Positions 46,649 to 57,000 of a DNA stretch of 64,000 nt are shown here, in pieces. The notes beneath the pieces are model-generated. The model searched no databases. It was not told where the DNA came from and was given only the letters and a program-made list of their open reading frames with translations. This stretch comes from Megasphaera hutchinsoni (GTDB lineage Bacteria; Bacillota; Negativicutes; Veillonellales; Megasphaeraceae). Position 1 is the first letter of the stretch. Every line of letters begins with the position of its first letter. The stretch is taken from positions 105,345-169,344 of the forward strand of contig NZ_KQ960955.1 of NCBI RefSeq assembly GCF_001553405.1, given 5' to 3'. The translations under genes and the position numbers were made by a program.

Positions 46649-47815
46649 TTAATACCACCGCGTCATCGGTAATTCATTATTCGTTCCTTTAGTCATTAAT
46701 ATTTGATGTAAATCAATATTCCCAATAAAGAACGAAACAGCACAACCACATAAATATAAATCCCACATACGTGCAAAACTTTCTCCCTTAGCCGCAATGA
46801 CTTTATCGCGTACCCCTTGGAAATTATTATACCAGCACATCAAGGTCTTATAATAATGACGGCGCAAACTTTCTACATCAATAACCTGAAAATCATTGTC
46901 ATACGCTAAACTAATAATTTCTCGCAAAGACGGTAAAGCCCCACCGGGAAAAATATATTTCCGCATCCATGGATTGCCTACCGATTCATCATGGCCGCTA
47001 ATATAATGCAACAAGAAAAGCCCACCTGGAGATAACAAATGATCAGCCGTTTCCATATATAAAGGATAGTTAGAACGCCCTACATGTTCTAACATGCCAA
47101 CGCTCACAATACGATCAAATTTCCGTCCTTCCTTTTCCAAATCACGATAGTCAATCAGTTCAATTTCAACCTGATTTTCCATCCCCATCGCTTTAATCCG
47201 TTCCTGTCCTTTTTTCCACTGTTCTTTACTGAGAGTACAACCTACACCTTTAATTCCATATTTCTGGGCGGCTTCTAATAACAAATACCCCCAACCACAA
47301 CCAATATCTAATAACGTCATATTCGGCTGCAAATGCAATTTTTCCAGGATATAATGAACTTTTTGCTTCTGTGCCTGTTCTAATGTATCCGTATCTTGTT
47401 TAAAGTACGCACATGAATAACTCATTGACGGATCAAGCCACAATGAATAAAAATCATTTCCTAAATCATAATGAGATGATACTTGTTCCTTTTGTTTTGA
47501 CTTTGATTCCGCGGTATATAAAATACGCCCTAATGCGCTTTTATCTAAAGAAAACTGCGTATGTTGACTTAACATACACTTTAAAGCTGTAAATAAATCG
47601 CCTTCAATTTCTAAATCTTTCCGCATATATGCTTCTCCTAATGCCAACGAGGTAGAAGCCAATAATTCCCGTTTCGGAATATCTTTATGAACGATAATAT
47701 GAAAAGCCGGTTCCCCAGCACCAATCGTATAGGTTTTACCATGTAAGGTAACAGTAAAACAATATTTATCAAACCGATGTAAATAATGAATAAAGAATGA
47801 ATCTAAAATACTCAT
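46649..47815 (-). CDS. cfa: Cyclopropane-fatty-acyl-phospholipid synthase
   Basis: 388-residue SAM-dependent methyltransferase that makes cyclopropane rings in membrane unsaturated acyl chains. SAM motif LLDIGCGWGYLLLEAA (about 167-182), SSHYDLGNDFYSLWLDPSMSYSCAYF and the active-site HYISGHDES region are all in place. The N-terminal lipid-binding domain (1-100) is present. It starts 13 bases after folD, so both are probably cotranscribed with the PBP gene upstream; the operon combines membrane, folate and wall functions. Confidence 0.95.
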   Translation of the reverse strand: MSILDSFFIHYLHRFDKYCFTVTLHGKTYTIGAGEPAFHIIVHKDIPKRELLASTSLALGEAYMRKDLEIEGDLFTALKCMLSQHTQFSLDKSALGRILYTAESKSKQKEQVSSHYDLGNDFYSLWLDPSMSYSCAYFKQDTDTLEQAQKQKVHYILEKLHLQPNMTLLDIGCGWGYLLLEAAQKYGIKGVGCTLSKEQWKKGQERIKAMGMENQVEIELIDYRDLEKEGRKFDRIVSVGMLEHVGRSNYPLYMETADHLLSPGGLFLLHYISGHDESVGNPWMRKYIFPGGALPSLREIISLAYDNDFQVIDVESLRRHYYKTLMCWYNNFQGVRDKVIAAKGESFARMWDLYLCGCAVSFFIGNIDLHQILMTKGTNNELPMTRWY

Positions 47816-47827
47816 ATAAAACCCCCC

Positions 47828-48667
47828 TTAACCTAAATCCCCTTTAAACAATAAAATATTTTCCAGCATCATAATCGTTGTCACCGCACCAATCCCGCCT
47901 GGCACTGGAGTAATCGCCCCTGCCACTTGTGAAACGCTTGCAAAATCAACATCGCCTACAACCTGATTATGCTTCCGATTAATACCTACGTCAAGTACTA
48001 CTGAGCCTGGTTTAATCATATCCGCAGTAATAAATTCGGCCTTCCCTACTGCCGCAATCACAACATCTGCCCGACGAACAATCTTTTCCAAATTCCGTGT
48101 ATGGGAATGACATATCGTGACCGTAGCATGTGCTTGTAAACACAACTGAGATAAAGGTTTTCCGACAACATTACTCCTGCCAATAATAGCAACCTCTTTT
48201 CCTTCAAGCGGAATCTGATAATATGCAAGCATCGCCATAACAGCTTTCGGTGTACAAGGGACGAACAGAGGTTTGCCCATAAATAATCGTGCCATACTGG
48301 TTTCCGTTAACCCATCAACATCTTTTTCCGGTTTAATTGTATTCGTAATACGATGTGCCGAAATATGTTCGGGTAATGGCATAAACACAATAATGCCATA
48401 AACGATAGGATTATTGTTTAATCCTTGTATAGCCGTACATAACATCGTCTCTGTCACCATATCTGGAAACTGATACAGCCGTCCTGTTATACCAATTTGT
48501 TGTGCCGCCTTTTGTAATGACGCCGCATACATCACTGCTGCAGGATCCTCGCCGACTAAGACCAATGCTAACTCAGGAATAATGTTCTTATCCCTCAATA
48601 AAGCAACTTGCTGTTGTAATTTCTCTCTATGAAAAGCGGCAACTTCTTTTCCATTTAAAATTTGCAC
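47828..48667 (-). CDS. folD: Methylenetetrahydrofolate dehydrogenase/cyclohydrolase
   Basis: 279-residue bifunctional FolD that interconverts 5,10-methylene- and 10-formyl-tetrahydrofolate with NADP. The catalytic Tyr/Lys are in YAASLQKAAQQIGI (Lys about 54), the substrate loop in PEKDVDGLTETSMARL, and the NADP motif in VAIIGRSNVVGKPLSQL; the C-terminal PGGIGAVTTIMMLEN is typical. It feeds the same one-carbon pool used by MetF in this window. The start is 12 bases after the PBP stop codon. Confidence 0.97.
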   Translation of the reverse strand: MQILNGKEVAAFHREKLQQQVALLRDKNIIPELALVLVGEDPAAVMYAASLQKAAQQIGITGRLYQFPDMVTETMLCTAIQGLNNNPIVYGIIVFMPLPEHISAHRITNTIKPEKDVDGLTETSMARLFMGKPLFVPCTPKAVMAMLAYYQIPLEGKEVAIIGRSNVVGKPLSQLCLQAHATVTICHSHTRNLEKIVRRADVVIAAVGKAEFITADMIKPGSVVLDVGINRKHNQVVGDVDFASVSQVAGAITPVPGGIGAVTTIMMLENILLFKGDLG

Positions 48668-48679
48668 ACTCCTTCCCTC

Positions 48680-50692
48680 CTAACGTGAAAATGTAACAGT
48701 AACAGTACTTCCATGCGCCACCGTTTTCCCCTCCCGTGGAGATTGATATACGGCATATCCCATACCGCGAGGAACGAAGCCTAATCCAGCTTTATGTAAC
48801 CAAGAATTAACTTCGCGTGTATCCCATCCAATAAAGGAAGGCAGTACAATCCCCTTATCTGTTTCCGTAATAGCAGGAAAATCCCGTTGTTTACGATTTT
48901 GACTAGATGAGGCGATTTCCTTCACATCTGTCGGATGGGATGGTCTAATTCCTTTAAAGCGAACAATTTCCGTCATCATTTCTTTAAATACGGGAGCCGC
49001 TACTTGTGCACCGTAATATACACCGCTCGGATTATCAACGACAATTAACACAACATATTGAGGATCTTCAAAAGGACCAAACCCAATAAAAGAACCAATA
49101 TGCTGATTCATCGCATACCCGGTTCCCTCTTTATTAAGCCGTTGGGCTGTACCTGTTTTACCACAAAAAGTATAGCCGTCAATTTTAGCATTCTGACCGC
49201 CCCCCGATGTAATTTCTTCTGATAAGATGCGAGAAATTGCATCAGCCGTTTCTTTCTTGATCGGTTGACCTACTTGTTTCGGTAACGTCTTTTTATATAC
49301 ACTACCATCGGGATTATCAATTTCTTGTATCACAAACGGCTTCATCATTTTCCCGCCATTGGCAATCGCACCAAAAGCTTGCACCATTTGCAACGGCGTA
49401 ACAGCGACCCCTTGTCCAATCCCCATAATAGCTGTATCTACTTGGCTCATTTTTTTTGCATTAAACAAAATTCCTGTACCTTCTCCCGGCAATTCAATAC
49501 CCGTCATCTTACCAAAACCAAATTTTTTAGCATAGGACGTCAACGTATCCCCACCAGTTTGCAATGCAATGTGAGCCATCCCTGTATTAATAGAGAATTT
49601 CAAAATTTCTCGTAACGTGACATTACCCATCCCTGATTTATCCCAATTATGAATAACTCGGTCTTGCACGCGAATAGTCCCTGTATCAACATACGAGGAA
49701 TTAAGACTCCACGCTCCCGAGTCAACAGCAGCGGCCGCCATAATAGATTTAAAGGTAGATCCTGGCTCATATAAATTAACCACCGCCCTATTTTTATAGG
49801 ACTCTTGATTCCCCTTACCAAAATCATTGGGATCAAAATTAGGTCTGCTTGCCATAGCTAAAATTTCACCTGTTTTCGGATTCATAATAATAATAGCGGC
49901 ACCTTCAGGATGATTTTTTTCCATAATACCATTTAACGCTTTTTCTGCTACAAATTGAATAGTACTATCAATAGTAAGCTTAACAGTTCGTTCTTTTTCT
50001 GGCAAGACATTCGTTAAAGCAGAATCCAAAATAGGAACTTTAGCTGGATCAATCAACGTTTTAATAGATTGTACATTCCCGCGAATAACACTATCTAATA
50101 CCATTTCAATCCCATCTAAACCTTTATCATTTTCTCCCACAAAACCTATCAATTGGGCTGCCAACATACCATTAGGATAATACCGTCTATTTTCATCTAC
50201 AAAACGCAACGCCGTTACTTTATGTTTACGAATAATCTGTCGAACGGCTTCATACGAACTTCTATCCATCGTTCGTGCCAACCAAACAAACCCCGTATTA
50301 CGCTGTAAACGATGTTGCACTTCTGCCGCATCCAATTTAACATAAGGTGCTAACTCAGAAGACAAAACACCAATAAGATCGCCCTGCCCACTAGCCTTAT
50401 AATTTTTTGCATCTCGTCGCAACATATTCGGATCTGCATATAACGACTGTGCCACTTCGCTAATAGCCAATACTTTGCCATTGCGATCATAAATAGTACC
50501 TCGCGGCGATTGTAACTTGCGATCCGTTTCCGCTTGACGATCAATATATTTCGTCATTTCTGCACTATCGACAATTTGCAATTCAAAAATACGAATAAAC
50601 ACAATAAAAAACACGAATACTAAGAGCATCATTACCCATTTTGCTTGCTTCCTAATTCTTTTATCTTGTTCTTCTCGCATCTTGTTTTCCAT
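48680..50692 (-). CDS. Penicillin-binding protein 2/FtsI-type transpeptidase with PASTA domain
   Basis: 670-residue class B PBP. One N-terminal membrane helix (about 17-38) is followed by a dimerisation domain with SPRGTIYDRNGKVLA, then the transpeptidase with SxxK Ser in PGSTFKSIMAA, SxN in FSINTGMA and KTGTAQR near 520. A single PASTA domain ends it (about 610-670, VLPSFIGWDTREVNSWLHKAG). The PASTA end is typical of FtsI/SpoVD of Firmicutes that act in septal synthesis. Which of these it is cannot be settled; no ftsL or mraY is nearby. GAGGG precedes the start. Confidence 0.92.
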   Translation of the reverse strand: MENKMREEQDKRIRKQAKWVMMLLVFVFFIVFIRIFELQIVDSAEMTKYIDRQAETDRKLQSPRGTIYDRNGKVLAISEVAQSLYADPNMLRRDAKNYKASGQGDLIGVLSSELAPYVKLDAAEVQHRLQRNTGFVWLARTMDRSSYEAVRQIIRKHKVTALRFVDENRRYYPNGMLAAQLIGFVGENDKGLDGIEMVLDSVIRGNVQSIKTLIDPAKVPILDSALTNVLPEKERTVKLTIDSTIQFVAEKALNGIMEKNHPEGAAIIIMNPKTGEILAMASRPNFDPNDFGKGNQESYKNRAVVNLYEPGSTFKSIMAAAAVDSGAWSLNSSYVDTGTIRVQDRVIHNWDKSGMGNVTLREILKFSINTGMAHIALQTGGDTLTSYAKKFGFGKMTGIELPGEGTGILFNAKKMSQVDTAIMGIGQGVAVTPLQMVQAFGAIANGGKMMKPFVIQEIDNPDGSVYKKTLPKQVGQPIKKETADAISRILSEEITSGGGQNAKIDGYTFCGKTGTAQRLNKEGTGYAMNQHIGSFIGFGPFEDPQYVVLIVVDNPSGVYYGAQVAAPVFKEMMTEIVRFKGIRPSHPTDVKEIASSSQNRKQRDFPAITETDKGIVLPSFIGWDTREVNSWLHKAGLGFVPRGMGYAVYQSPREGKTVAHGSTVTVTFSR

Positions 50693-50706
50693 TATCTATC
50701 CCTCAT

Positions 50707-52113
50707 TTATTGTCGCTGTAACCACTGTACGATAGCCCGATCTACACTCTCGCGACTATTTTCCAATGTGCCATTCTGTACCTGTTTCAATACGGCTTGT
50801 AAACAGGCACCGCTTTTCTGTCCACAAACGCTTACAAGCTCCTTACTATACAACAAATATCGTGTAGACACAGGTATTTTCATTGCGGCAGCCAACATCC
50901 CTGTACCTGCATTCTCCCGTGGTACAAGCACCGTCTGTACCGCATCCTTCATAATACTATCCGCCATAACTAACCAGCACAATTGTTGCACCGCTTCTAT
51001 CCAATCTTGTTGTATACGAAAAAAGGCACTCCTTGCTTCTCTCCTCAGCCACGGATCTAATGCTTTCCCTAAATGCTTACCAAAATAACTAAAACGCAAG
51101 TGATTAAAAACCAGCCACCACACACGCCGTTTCCATGATACCGATGTCTGCCAGTACATCAACAGCTTTTCTACCCAAGCAGCCCCTCGTTCAACCTGTG
51201 GTAGTGTAAGTTTCTCACCCGCAGAAGGAAATACATAACATCTTAACAACCCATAAAATAACGCGGCATAGCGTACAACCCCACATGGTGGCACAGACAC
51301 GACCAACGACAACACCGCTTGCTCTATCGGTGGTACCGCTGCAACAAATACGCCAGGCTTAGCCACCATACCTATCTCATCTGTAAAAAAAGGTACCGTC
51401 CTATCTATCCCCTTGTTACGCTGCCTGCACATAAGAGAAAAAACACCCGTCCGCCACGCCAACGCCAACGCTTTATCTACATGCTCCGTTCTCATTATGT
51501 GCTCCCACTCTCGTAACACTACAGCAAGTGAAATCGTCCTAAATTGGGAAAGTGCGGTTGGTATCGCTGCTTCTAACACCGCATCGACTTTAAAATCTAA
51601 CTGACCTACAAACCGACAAGCTCGCAAAATACGGGTCGCATCTTCTCGCAACCGTTGTTCGGGCTTACCAATAGTAACTAACCGTCGTGCAATAAGATCA
51701 TCTTGTCCTTGCACATAATCAATAATATGCCCATACTCATCCATCGCAAGAGCATTCACCGTAAAATCTCGCCGTCGCACATCTTCTTGTAATGACGAAA
51801 CATATGTTATACGTGTCGGTCGATATCCTTCTCGGTCATATACCTCCTTACGATACGTTGTCGTCTCTATTTCTAACGTATCAACGCGGATAACTACGAC
51901 ACCAAAACGTTCTCCCCGTGACGACATACAGATCCAACCATGAGCAACGGCAATCTGTTTTATCTGCTCTGGTCGTGCATTCGTAACCACATCATAATCA
52001 CTAGGCACACGGGCAAGCAAAAAATCTCGTACAGCACCGCCGATAAGATAAGCCTCATATCCTGCATCAGTAAGTGCACTAAGCCAGCACCGTACACGCG
52101 AATCCATCATCAT
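50707..52113 (-). CDS. CCA-adding enzyme/poly(A) polymerase family nucleotidyltransferase
   Basis: 468-residue class II tRNA nucleotidyltransferase that repairs or adds the CCA end of tRNAs. YLIGGAVRDFLLARVPSDYDVVTNARP (GG plus DxD, Asp about 38 and 40) and RRDFTVNALAMDEYGHIIDY are the catalytic blocks, followed by RATRILRACRF-type helix (DATRILRACRFVGQLDF). It adjoins the PBP gene by 14 bases upstream. Since all three tRNAs in this window encode CCA, a repair role is likely. Two or three ATG codons in a row leave the exact start open. Confidence 0.92.
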   Translation of the reverse strand: MMMDSRVRCWLSALTDAGYEAYLIGGAVRDFLLARVPSDYDVVTNARPEQIKQIAVAHGWICMSSRGERFGVVVIRVDTLEIETTTYRKEVYDREGYRPTRITYVSSLQEDVRRRDFTVNALAMDEYGHIIDYVQGQDDLIARRLVTIGKPEQRLREDATRILRACRFVGQLDFKVDAVLEAAIPTALSQFRTISLAVVLREWEHIMRTEHVDKALALAWRTGVFSLMCRQRNKGIDRTVPFFTDEIGMVAKPGVFVAAVPPIEQAVLSLVVSVPPCGVVRYAALFYGLLRCYVFPSAGEKLTLPQVERGAAWVEKLLMYWQTSVSWKRRVWWLVFNHLRFSYFGKHLGKALDPWLRREARSAFFRIQQDWIEAVQQLCWLVMADSIMKDAVQTVLVPRENAGTGMLAAAMKIPVSTRYLLYSKELVSVCGQKSGACLQAVLKQVQNGTLENSRESVDRAIVQWLQRQ

Positions 52114-52270
52114 GCCTCCCGTATTATACTATATTATAATAATTTAATATTATATCACGTTTATATTCATCTGAGTAGCAAACGAAAAAAACAACTGCCT
52201 TGCTGTTCAATCCCCTCTACCCGTGCTATACTAAACCAAACGAAATAATATATCAATAAGGACATGCGTT

Positions 52271-52798
52271 ATGAAAACAGGATTAATACACATATATTAT
52301 GGTACCGGCAAGGGAAAAACAACTGCTGCCATCGGCTTAGCCATTCGTTGTGCTGGGCACGACGGAAGTGTTCTCTTTTCGCAATTTTTAAAAACAACGC
52401 CCACGGGAGAATTAGCCATTTTATCTCAACTACCCAAAATTACAATCATACGCTCTACCGGTTCATCTAAATTTACATCCCAACTAACACCACAAGAACG
52501 AAAACAAAAACAACTACAACAACAAGCACTATGGCAACGCATACAAGAAAAATGTCATCAATTAAAACCCAATTTACTTATTTTAGATGAAATTCTCATC
52601 GCCTGCCATGTACGAATGATCGACGAAGCGTCCATCATTACCTTTTTAAAAAACAAACCCACTCAAACAGAAGTCGTCCTAACCGGACGAACACCTTGTC
52701 CCCACATTCATCCTTATGCGGATTATATATCAGAAATAAAAAAACAAAAACACCCATTTGATCGTGGTATTGCTGCTCGTTGGGGTATTGAAAAATAA
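52271..52798 (+). CDS. Corrinoid adenosyltransferase (CobA/BtuR type)
   Basis: 175-residue P-loop enzyme that transfers adenosyl from ATP to cobalamin. Walker A reads GTGKGKTT (residues 11-18), with LIIYYGT-like start and Asp/Glu in NLLILDEILIAC. VVLTGRTPCPHIHPYADYISEIKKQKHPFDRGIAARWGIEK matches the conserved tail of BtuR/CobA. It makes coenzyme B12 from salvaged corrinoids. No other cob genes are near. It is divergent from the nucleotidyltransferase and followed by the CDF transporter after 44 bases. Confidence 0.93.
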   Translation: MKTGLIHIYYGTGKGKTTAAIGLAIRCAGHDGSVLFSQFLKTTPTGELAILSQLPKITIIRSTGSSKFTSQLTPQERKQKQLQQQALWQRIQEKCHQLKPNLLILDEILIACHVRMIDEASIITFLKNKPTQTEVVLTGRTPCPHIHPYADYISEIKKQKHPFDRGIAARWGIEK

Positions 52799-52842
52799 TA
52801 ATATAATGTAACATGTATACACCTTAAGGGAGGGCTGCTTTC

Positions 52843-54060
52843 ATGATTCAACTAATTATCAAACACACCATAAAAAACTATCATCAAACACACGATCCCA
52901 AGGTACGCGAACAGTATAGCATTCTCGGCGGTTTACTTGGTATTATTTGCAACATCCTCCTTTTCATCCTCAAACTCACCATCGGTACGATAACCCATAG
53001 CATGGCAATTGTTTCAGATGCCTTTAACAATCTTTCGGACATGTTTACATCCTTTATTTCCATTATCAGTGCAAAACTCAGTAACAAGCCTCCTGATAAA
53101 AACCATCCCTTCGGGCACGGACGTTTTGAATACCTCGCCTCCTTAACCGTTGCCACGATTATTCTCATTGTTGGTTTTAGTCTATGCGAAACATCTTTTC
53201 ATAAATTTTTTCTTCCTATCACTTTAACGACATCATACCTCAGTTTTCTAATTTTATTATTTTCTATAGGAATAAAATTATGGATGTATCAATATAATCT
53301 CTATATTAGCAAAACCATTCACTCTTCCGTTCACAAAGCAACTGCCACGGATAGCCTAAATGACGTTATTGCGACAGGCGTCGTATGTATCTCCACGTTC
53401 CTACAACCATATACAACACTCCCCCTAGATGCCTTAACAGGAATGTTACTGGGCTTATTAATTATGTATACGGGATTTTCCACGGCCAAAGATATCATAA
53501 ACATCCTCTTAGGCAAAGCGGCGTCGCCTCAATTACTTCAAGAAATCACCGATTGTGCCTTATCCTCCCCGTATATTACAGGAATCCATGACATACGAGT
53601 ACACGATTATGGACCAGGACGAATATTTGCTTCCTTTCATGCAGAAATCCCCGACACAACCGATTTGTCAGAAGCCCATGCCGCCCTTGATAATTTAGAA
53701 GATGATTTACGCAATCAATACCACATGGAAGTAAACATACATATGGATCCCCTTTGTACAAATGACAAAATTATCACTCGCGTGCGACATACCTTAGACC
53801 AAATTATTCAATCACAATTTCCTCATTACGAAAGTCATCACCTTCGTATTACCGCTGGCATGACAAGATTAAATATCATTTGTGACCTCTATGTTCCGCC
53901 ACACGAACTAGAAAAAACACCTTTATCAACAATTCTGGATACCCTTAATAAAGCTATTAAACAGCAAAACCCCCATTACCATGTATATATCAGTACCGTC
54001 TATGAGTTACCAAAAGGACCAAAAAGCAAAGTCCTTTCCGGTCCCTTTCTCCCTTCATAA
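52843..54060 (+). CDS. Cation diffusion facilitator (CDF) metal exporter
   Basis: 405-residue transporter with six transmembrane helices (about 30-235), then a cytoplasmic CDF domain (about 240-400) longer than in FieF, with a second ferredoxin-like repeat. The metal site in TM2 reads SDAFNNLSD (Asp59 and Asn63) and in TM5 ATDSLNDV (DxxxD). Asp-rich sites with no His in TM5 are more like Mn/Fe exporters than Zn ones; the substrate is a guess. AAGGGAGGG lies 9 bases before the ATG. It may be cotranscribed with the adenosyltransferase; convergent with dnaE. Confidence 0.92.
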   Translation: MIQLIIKHTIKNYHQTHDPKVREQYSILGGLLGIICNILLFILKLTIGTITHSMAIVSDAFNNLSDMFTSFISIISAKLSNKPPDKNHPFGHGRFEYLASLTVATIILIVGFSLCETSFHKFFLPITLTTSYLSFLILLFSIGIKLWMYQYNLYISKTIHSSVHKATATDSLNDVIATGVVCISTFLQPYTTLPLDALTGMLLGLLIMYTGFSTAKDIINILLGKAASPQLLQEITDCALSSPYITGIHDIRVHDYGPGRIFASFHAEIPDTTDLSEAHAALDNLEDDLRNQYHMEVNIHMDPLCTNDKIITRVRHTLDQIIQSQFPHYESHHLRITAGMTRLNIICDLYVPPHELEKTPLSTILDTLNKAIKQQNPHYHVYISTVYELPKGPKSKVLSGPFLPS

Positions 54061-54065
54061 AACAA

Positions 54066-57000
54066 CTACTGTAACACCACCGATGTTTCATCTAACAACG
54101 CCACTAACGCTTGACGTAAAGATACCGTCGGCGTAACCCAATACACGGAAGAAGCAATGATCGTTTTCTTACTCCCGACTAAATAAAAATACACTTTTAC
54201 CGTTCCCGGATGTTGCTGTAAAACCCTAAGAATTTTATCACTTAATGAAGATTGTTCTAATTCCGCAGGAATTTTAAGGAATAATTTTTCACCTGCTTCG
54301 CCCGTTTCCGTACGCCACACTTCTTGCTGCCGTTCCACCTTGCCAGACGCTTGTTTGCGTTCCTCTGCATATACTTGCTCCTGTTGTGCTAAAGGCACCA
54401 AAGAATTAGCTAACATTTGCACCGAATTATCAGCTACATCGACACTCCCACGAATAGCTACCGCCTGATCCTCTACCAAGATACCTGCACATTGACGATA
54501 CACTTTAGGAAAAACAACAACGGTCATACTATGTGTATAATCTTCAACCGTCAAAATAGCCATCATCTCATTTCGTTTCGTCATCACTTGCCTTTTTGTC
54601 GTAATTAATCCACCACAAACAATTTCTTTACCGTCATACGAAGACGCCTCTTCTCCATATAATCGTGAAAACGGAACCAATGTTTTCATGATTTTTTCAT
54701 ACCGATTCAACGGATGTCCACTAAAATAAAATCCATCGTATTCTTTTTCCATCGCCAATATCTCTTCCATGGAAAACTCATCAATCGTTGGATACGTAAG
54801 TTCCAATACAGATGCTTCCGCATTGTCTTCCTCACCAAAGTCAAATAAGTCTAATTGCCCGGAATCGCGATCTTTTTGCTTTGATGCCCCCATCGCCATC
54901 GCTTGATCCAATACATATAATAATTGTGAACGATATTTTCCAAACGAATCCATCGCGCCACAACGAATCAAACTTTCGAGGGCACGCCGATTGACCACAT
55001 GATTATCAACACGGCTACAAAAATCACTTAACGATAAAAAAGGTCCCCCCTTATCTCGCTCACGCACAATCAAATCAATAGCATTTTCCCCTACATTTTT
55101 CACGCCGGATAAACCAAAACGAATGCTCCCATCAACAACAGAAAACGTAGAAACACTCGCATTAACATCAGGACATAAAACAGGTACGCCATGGTGACGA
55201 CATTCACCTATATAATAACTAATTTTAGACACATCATTGATCATACTCGTCATCGTCGCCGCCATTAATTCTGCTCGATAATGAGCCTTTAAATACGCCG
55301 TTTGCCAAGCTACATACGCATATGCTGCCGAATGTGATTTATTAAACCCATATCCCGCAAAATACACCAGTAAATCAAATACCTTATTAGCAATTTCATC
55401 ATCAATATGATTGGTCCTCGTTCCCTGTAAAAAACTTTCACGCTGTGCTTTTAAAATACTTTCTTTCTTTTTCCCCATGGCACGCCGCAATAAATCCGCT
55501 TGCCCTAACGAAAAGCCTCCCATAGATGAGGCAATTTGCATAACTTGCTCTTGATATAAAATAACCCCATACGTGTCCTTTAAAATTGGTTCCAAAAGAG
55601 GATGTAAATACGTTACTTCTGTTTCTCCGTGACTCCGTTTAATAAAATCTTCGACCATACCACTACCTAACGGACCCGGTCTATATAAAGCAACCAAAGG
55701 AATCATATCCTCAAAATGCTTCGGTGCCAACTCTTTAACTAAAGCCGTAATACCATCCGACTCCATTTGAAAGACACCGGCCGTATCACCCACGGTTAAT
55801 AATTGACAAGTCGCCGGATCATCTAAAGGAATATTATTGATATCAATATCGACATAATGATTTTCTTTAATAAGCCGCAACGTATCGCTAATAACCGTCA
55901 ATGTACGCAAACCTAAAAAGTCCATTTTAAGCAGCCCTTGCTCTTCAATTAAATCCTTATCATATTGTGTCGTTAAATACCCTTCTTTCGTATATTGCAA
56001 CGGCACATAATCATCAATAGGGGCCGCTGAAATAACGACTCCCGCTGCATGTGTCGATGGATGCCGTACCAACCCTTCCAATGATTTACCTAACTCAATC
56101 CAACGGTGAACCTGTTCATTACTCGTATAAACAGCTTTAAAATCAGCACTTGTTTCTAACGCTTTTTGCAACGTAATACCCAACTCATTAGGAATCATTT
56201 TAACGACACGATTCACTTCACTAAGGGAAATATCCAATACTCTTCCCACGTCACGCATAACCGCCTTAGCTGCTAATGTACCAAACGTAATAATCTGAGA
56301 AACATGATCTTTACCATATTTTTCAGTGACATAATCAATAATACGGCTTCTATTTTCATAACAAAAATCCATATCAATATCAGGCATCGTAACTCGTTCC
56401 GGATTTAAAAACCGTTCAAACAAGAGATCATATGCCAACGGATCTAACCCCGTAATCCCAAGCAAATATGCAACTACCGAACCTGCTGCCGAGCCTCTTC
56501 CGGGACCAACCGCAATCTGATGATCACGAGCAAATTTCACATAATCCCAAACAATCAAAAAATACGAAGGAAATCCCATTTTAGAAATAACATCCAACTC
56601 ATATGCCAACCGTTGCCGCACTTTCTCCGTAACGGGATGATATTTTTGCGTTAACGCCTCTTCACAAAGCTTTTGCAAATAAGACGCATCTGTTTCCCCC
56701 TCAGGCACAGGAAACGCTGGCAAATGACGTTGAGAAAAATCAATCTCCACATTACACTTCTCAGCAATTTCCAATGTCGTATCCAAGGCTTCGAGCATAT
56801 CGGGAAACAACTCTGCCATTTCATCATATGACTTCATATAAAAAGAATCATTGGTAAATCGAAAATGATTCGGATTATTCAGCGTATCTCCCGTAGAAAT
56901 ACACAATTTAACCTCTTGAGCCGTTGCATCTTCCTTTTCCAAATAATGGTAATCATTTGTTGCCACCAATTTAAGCCCATATCGAGGTGCCCACTGTTTA

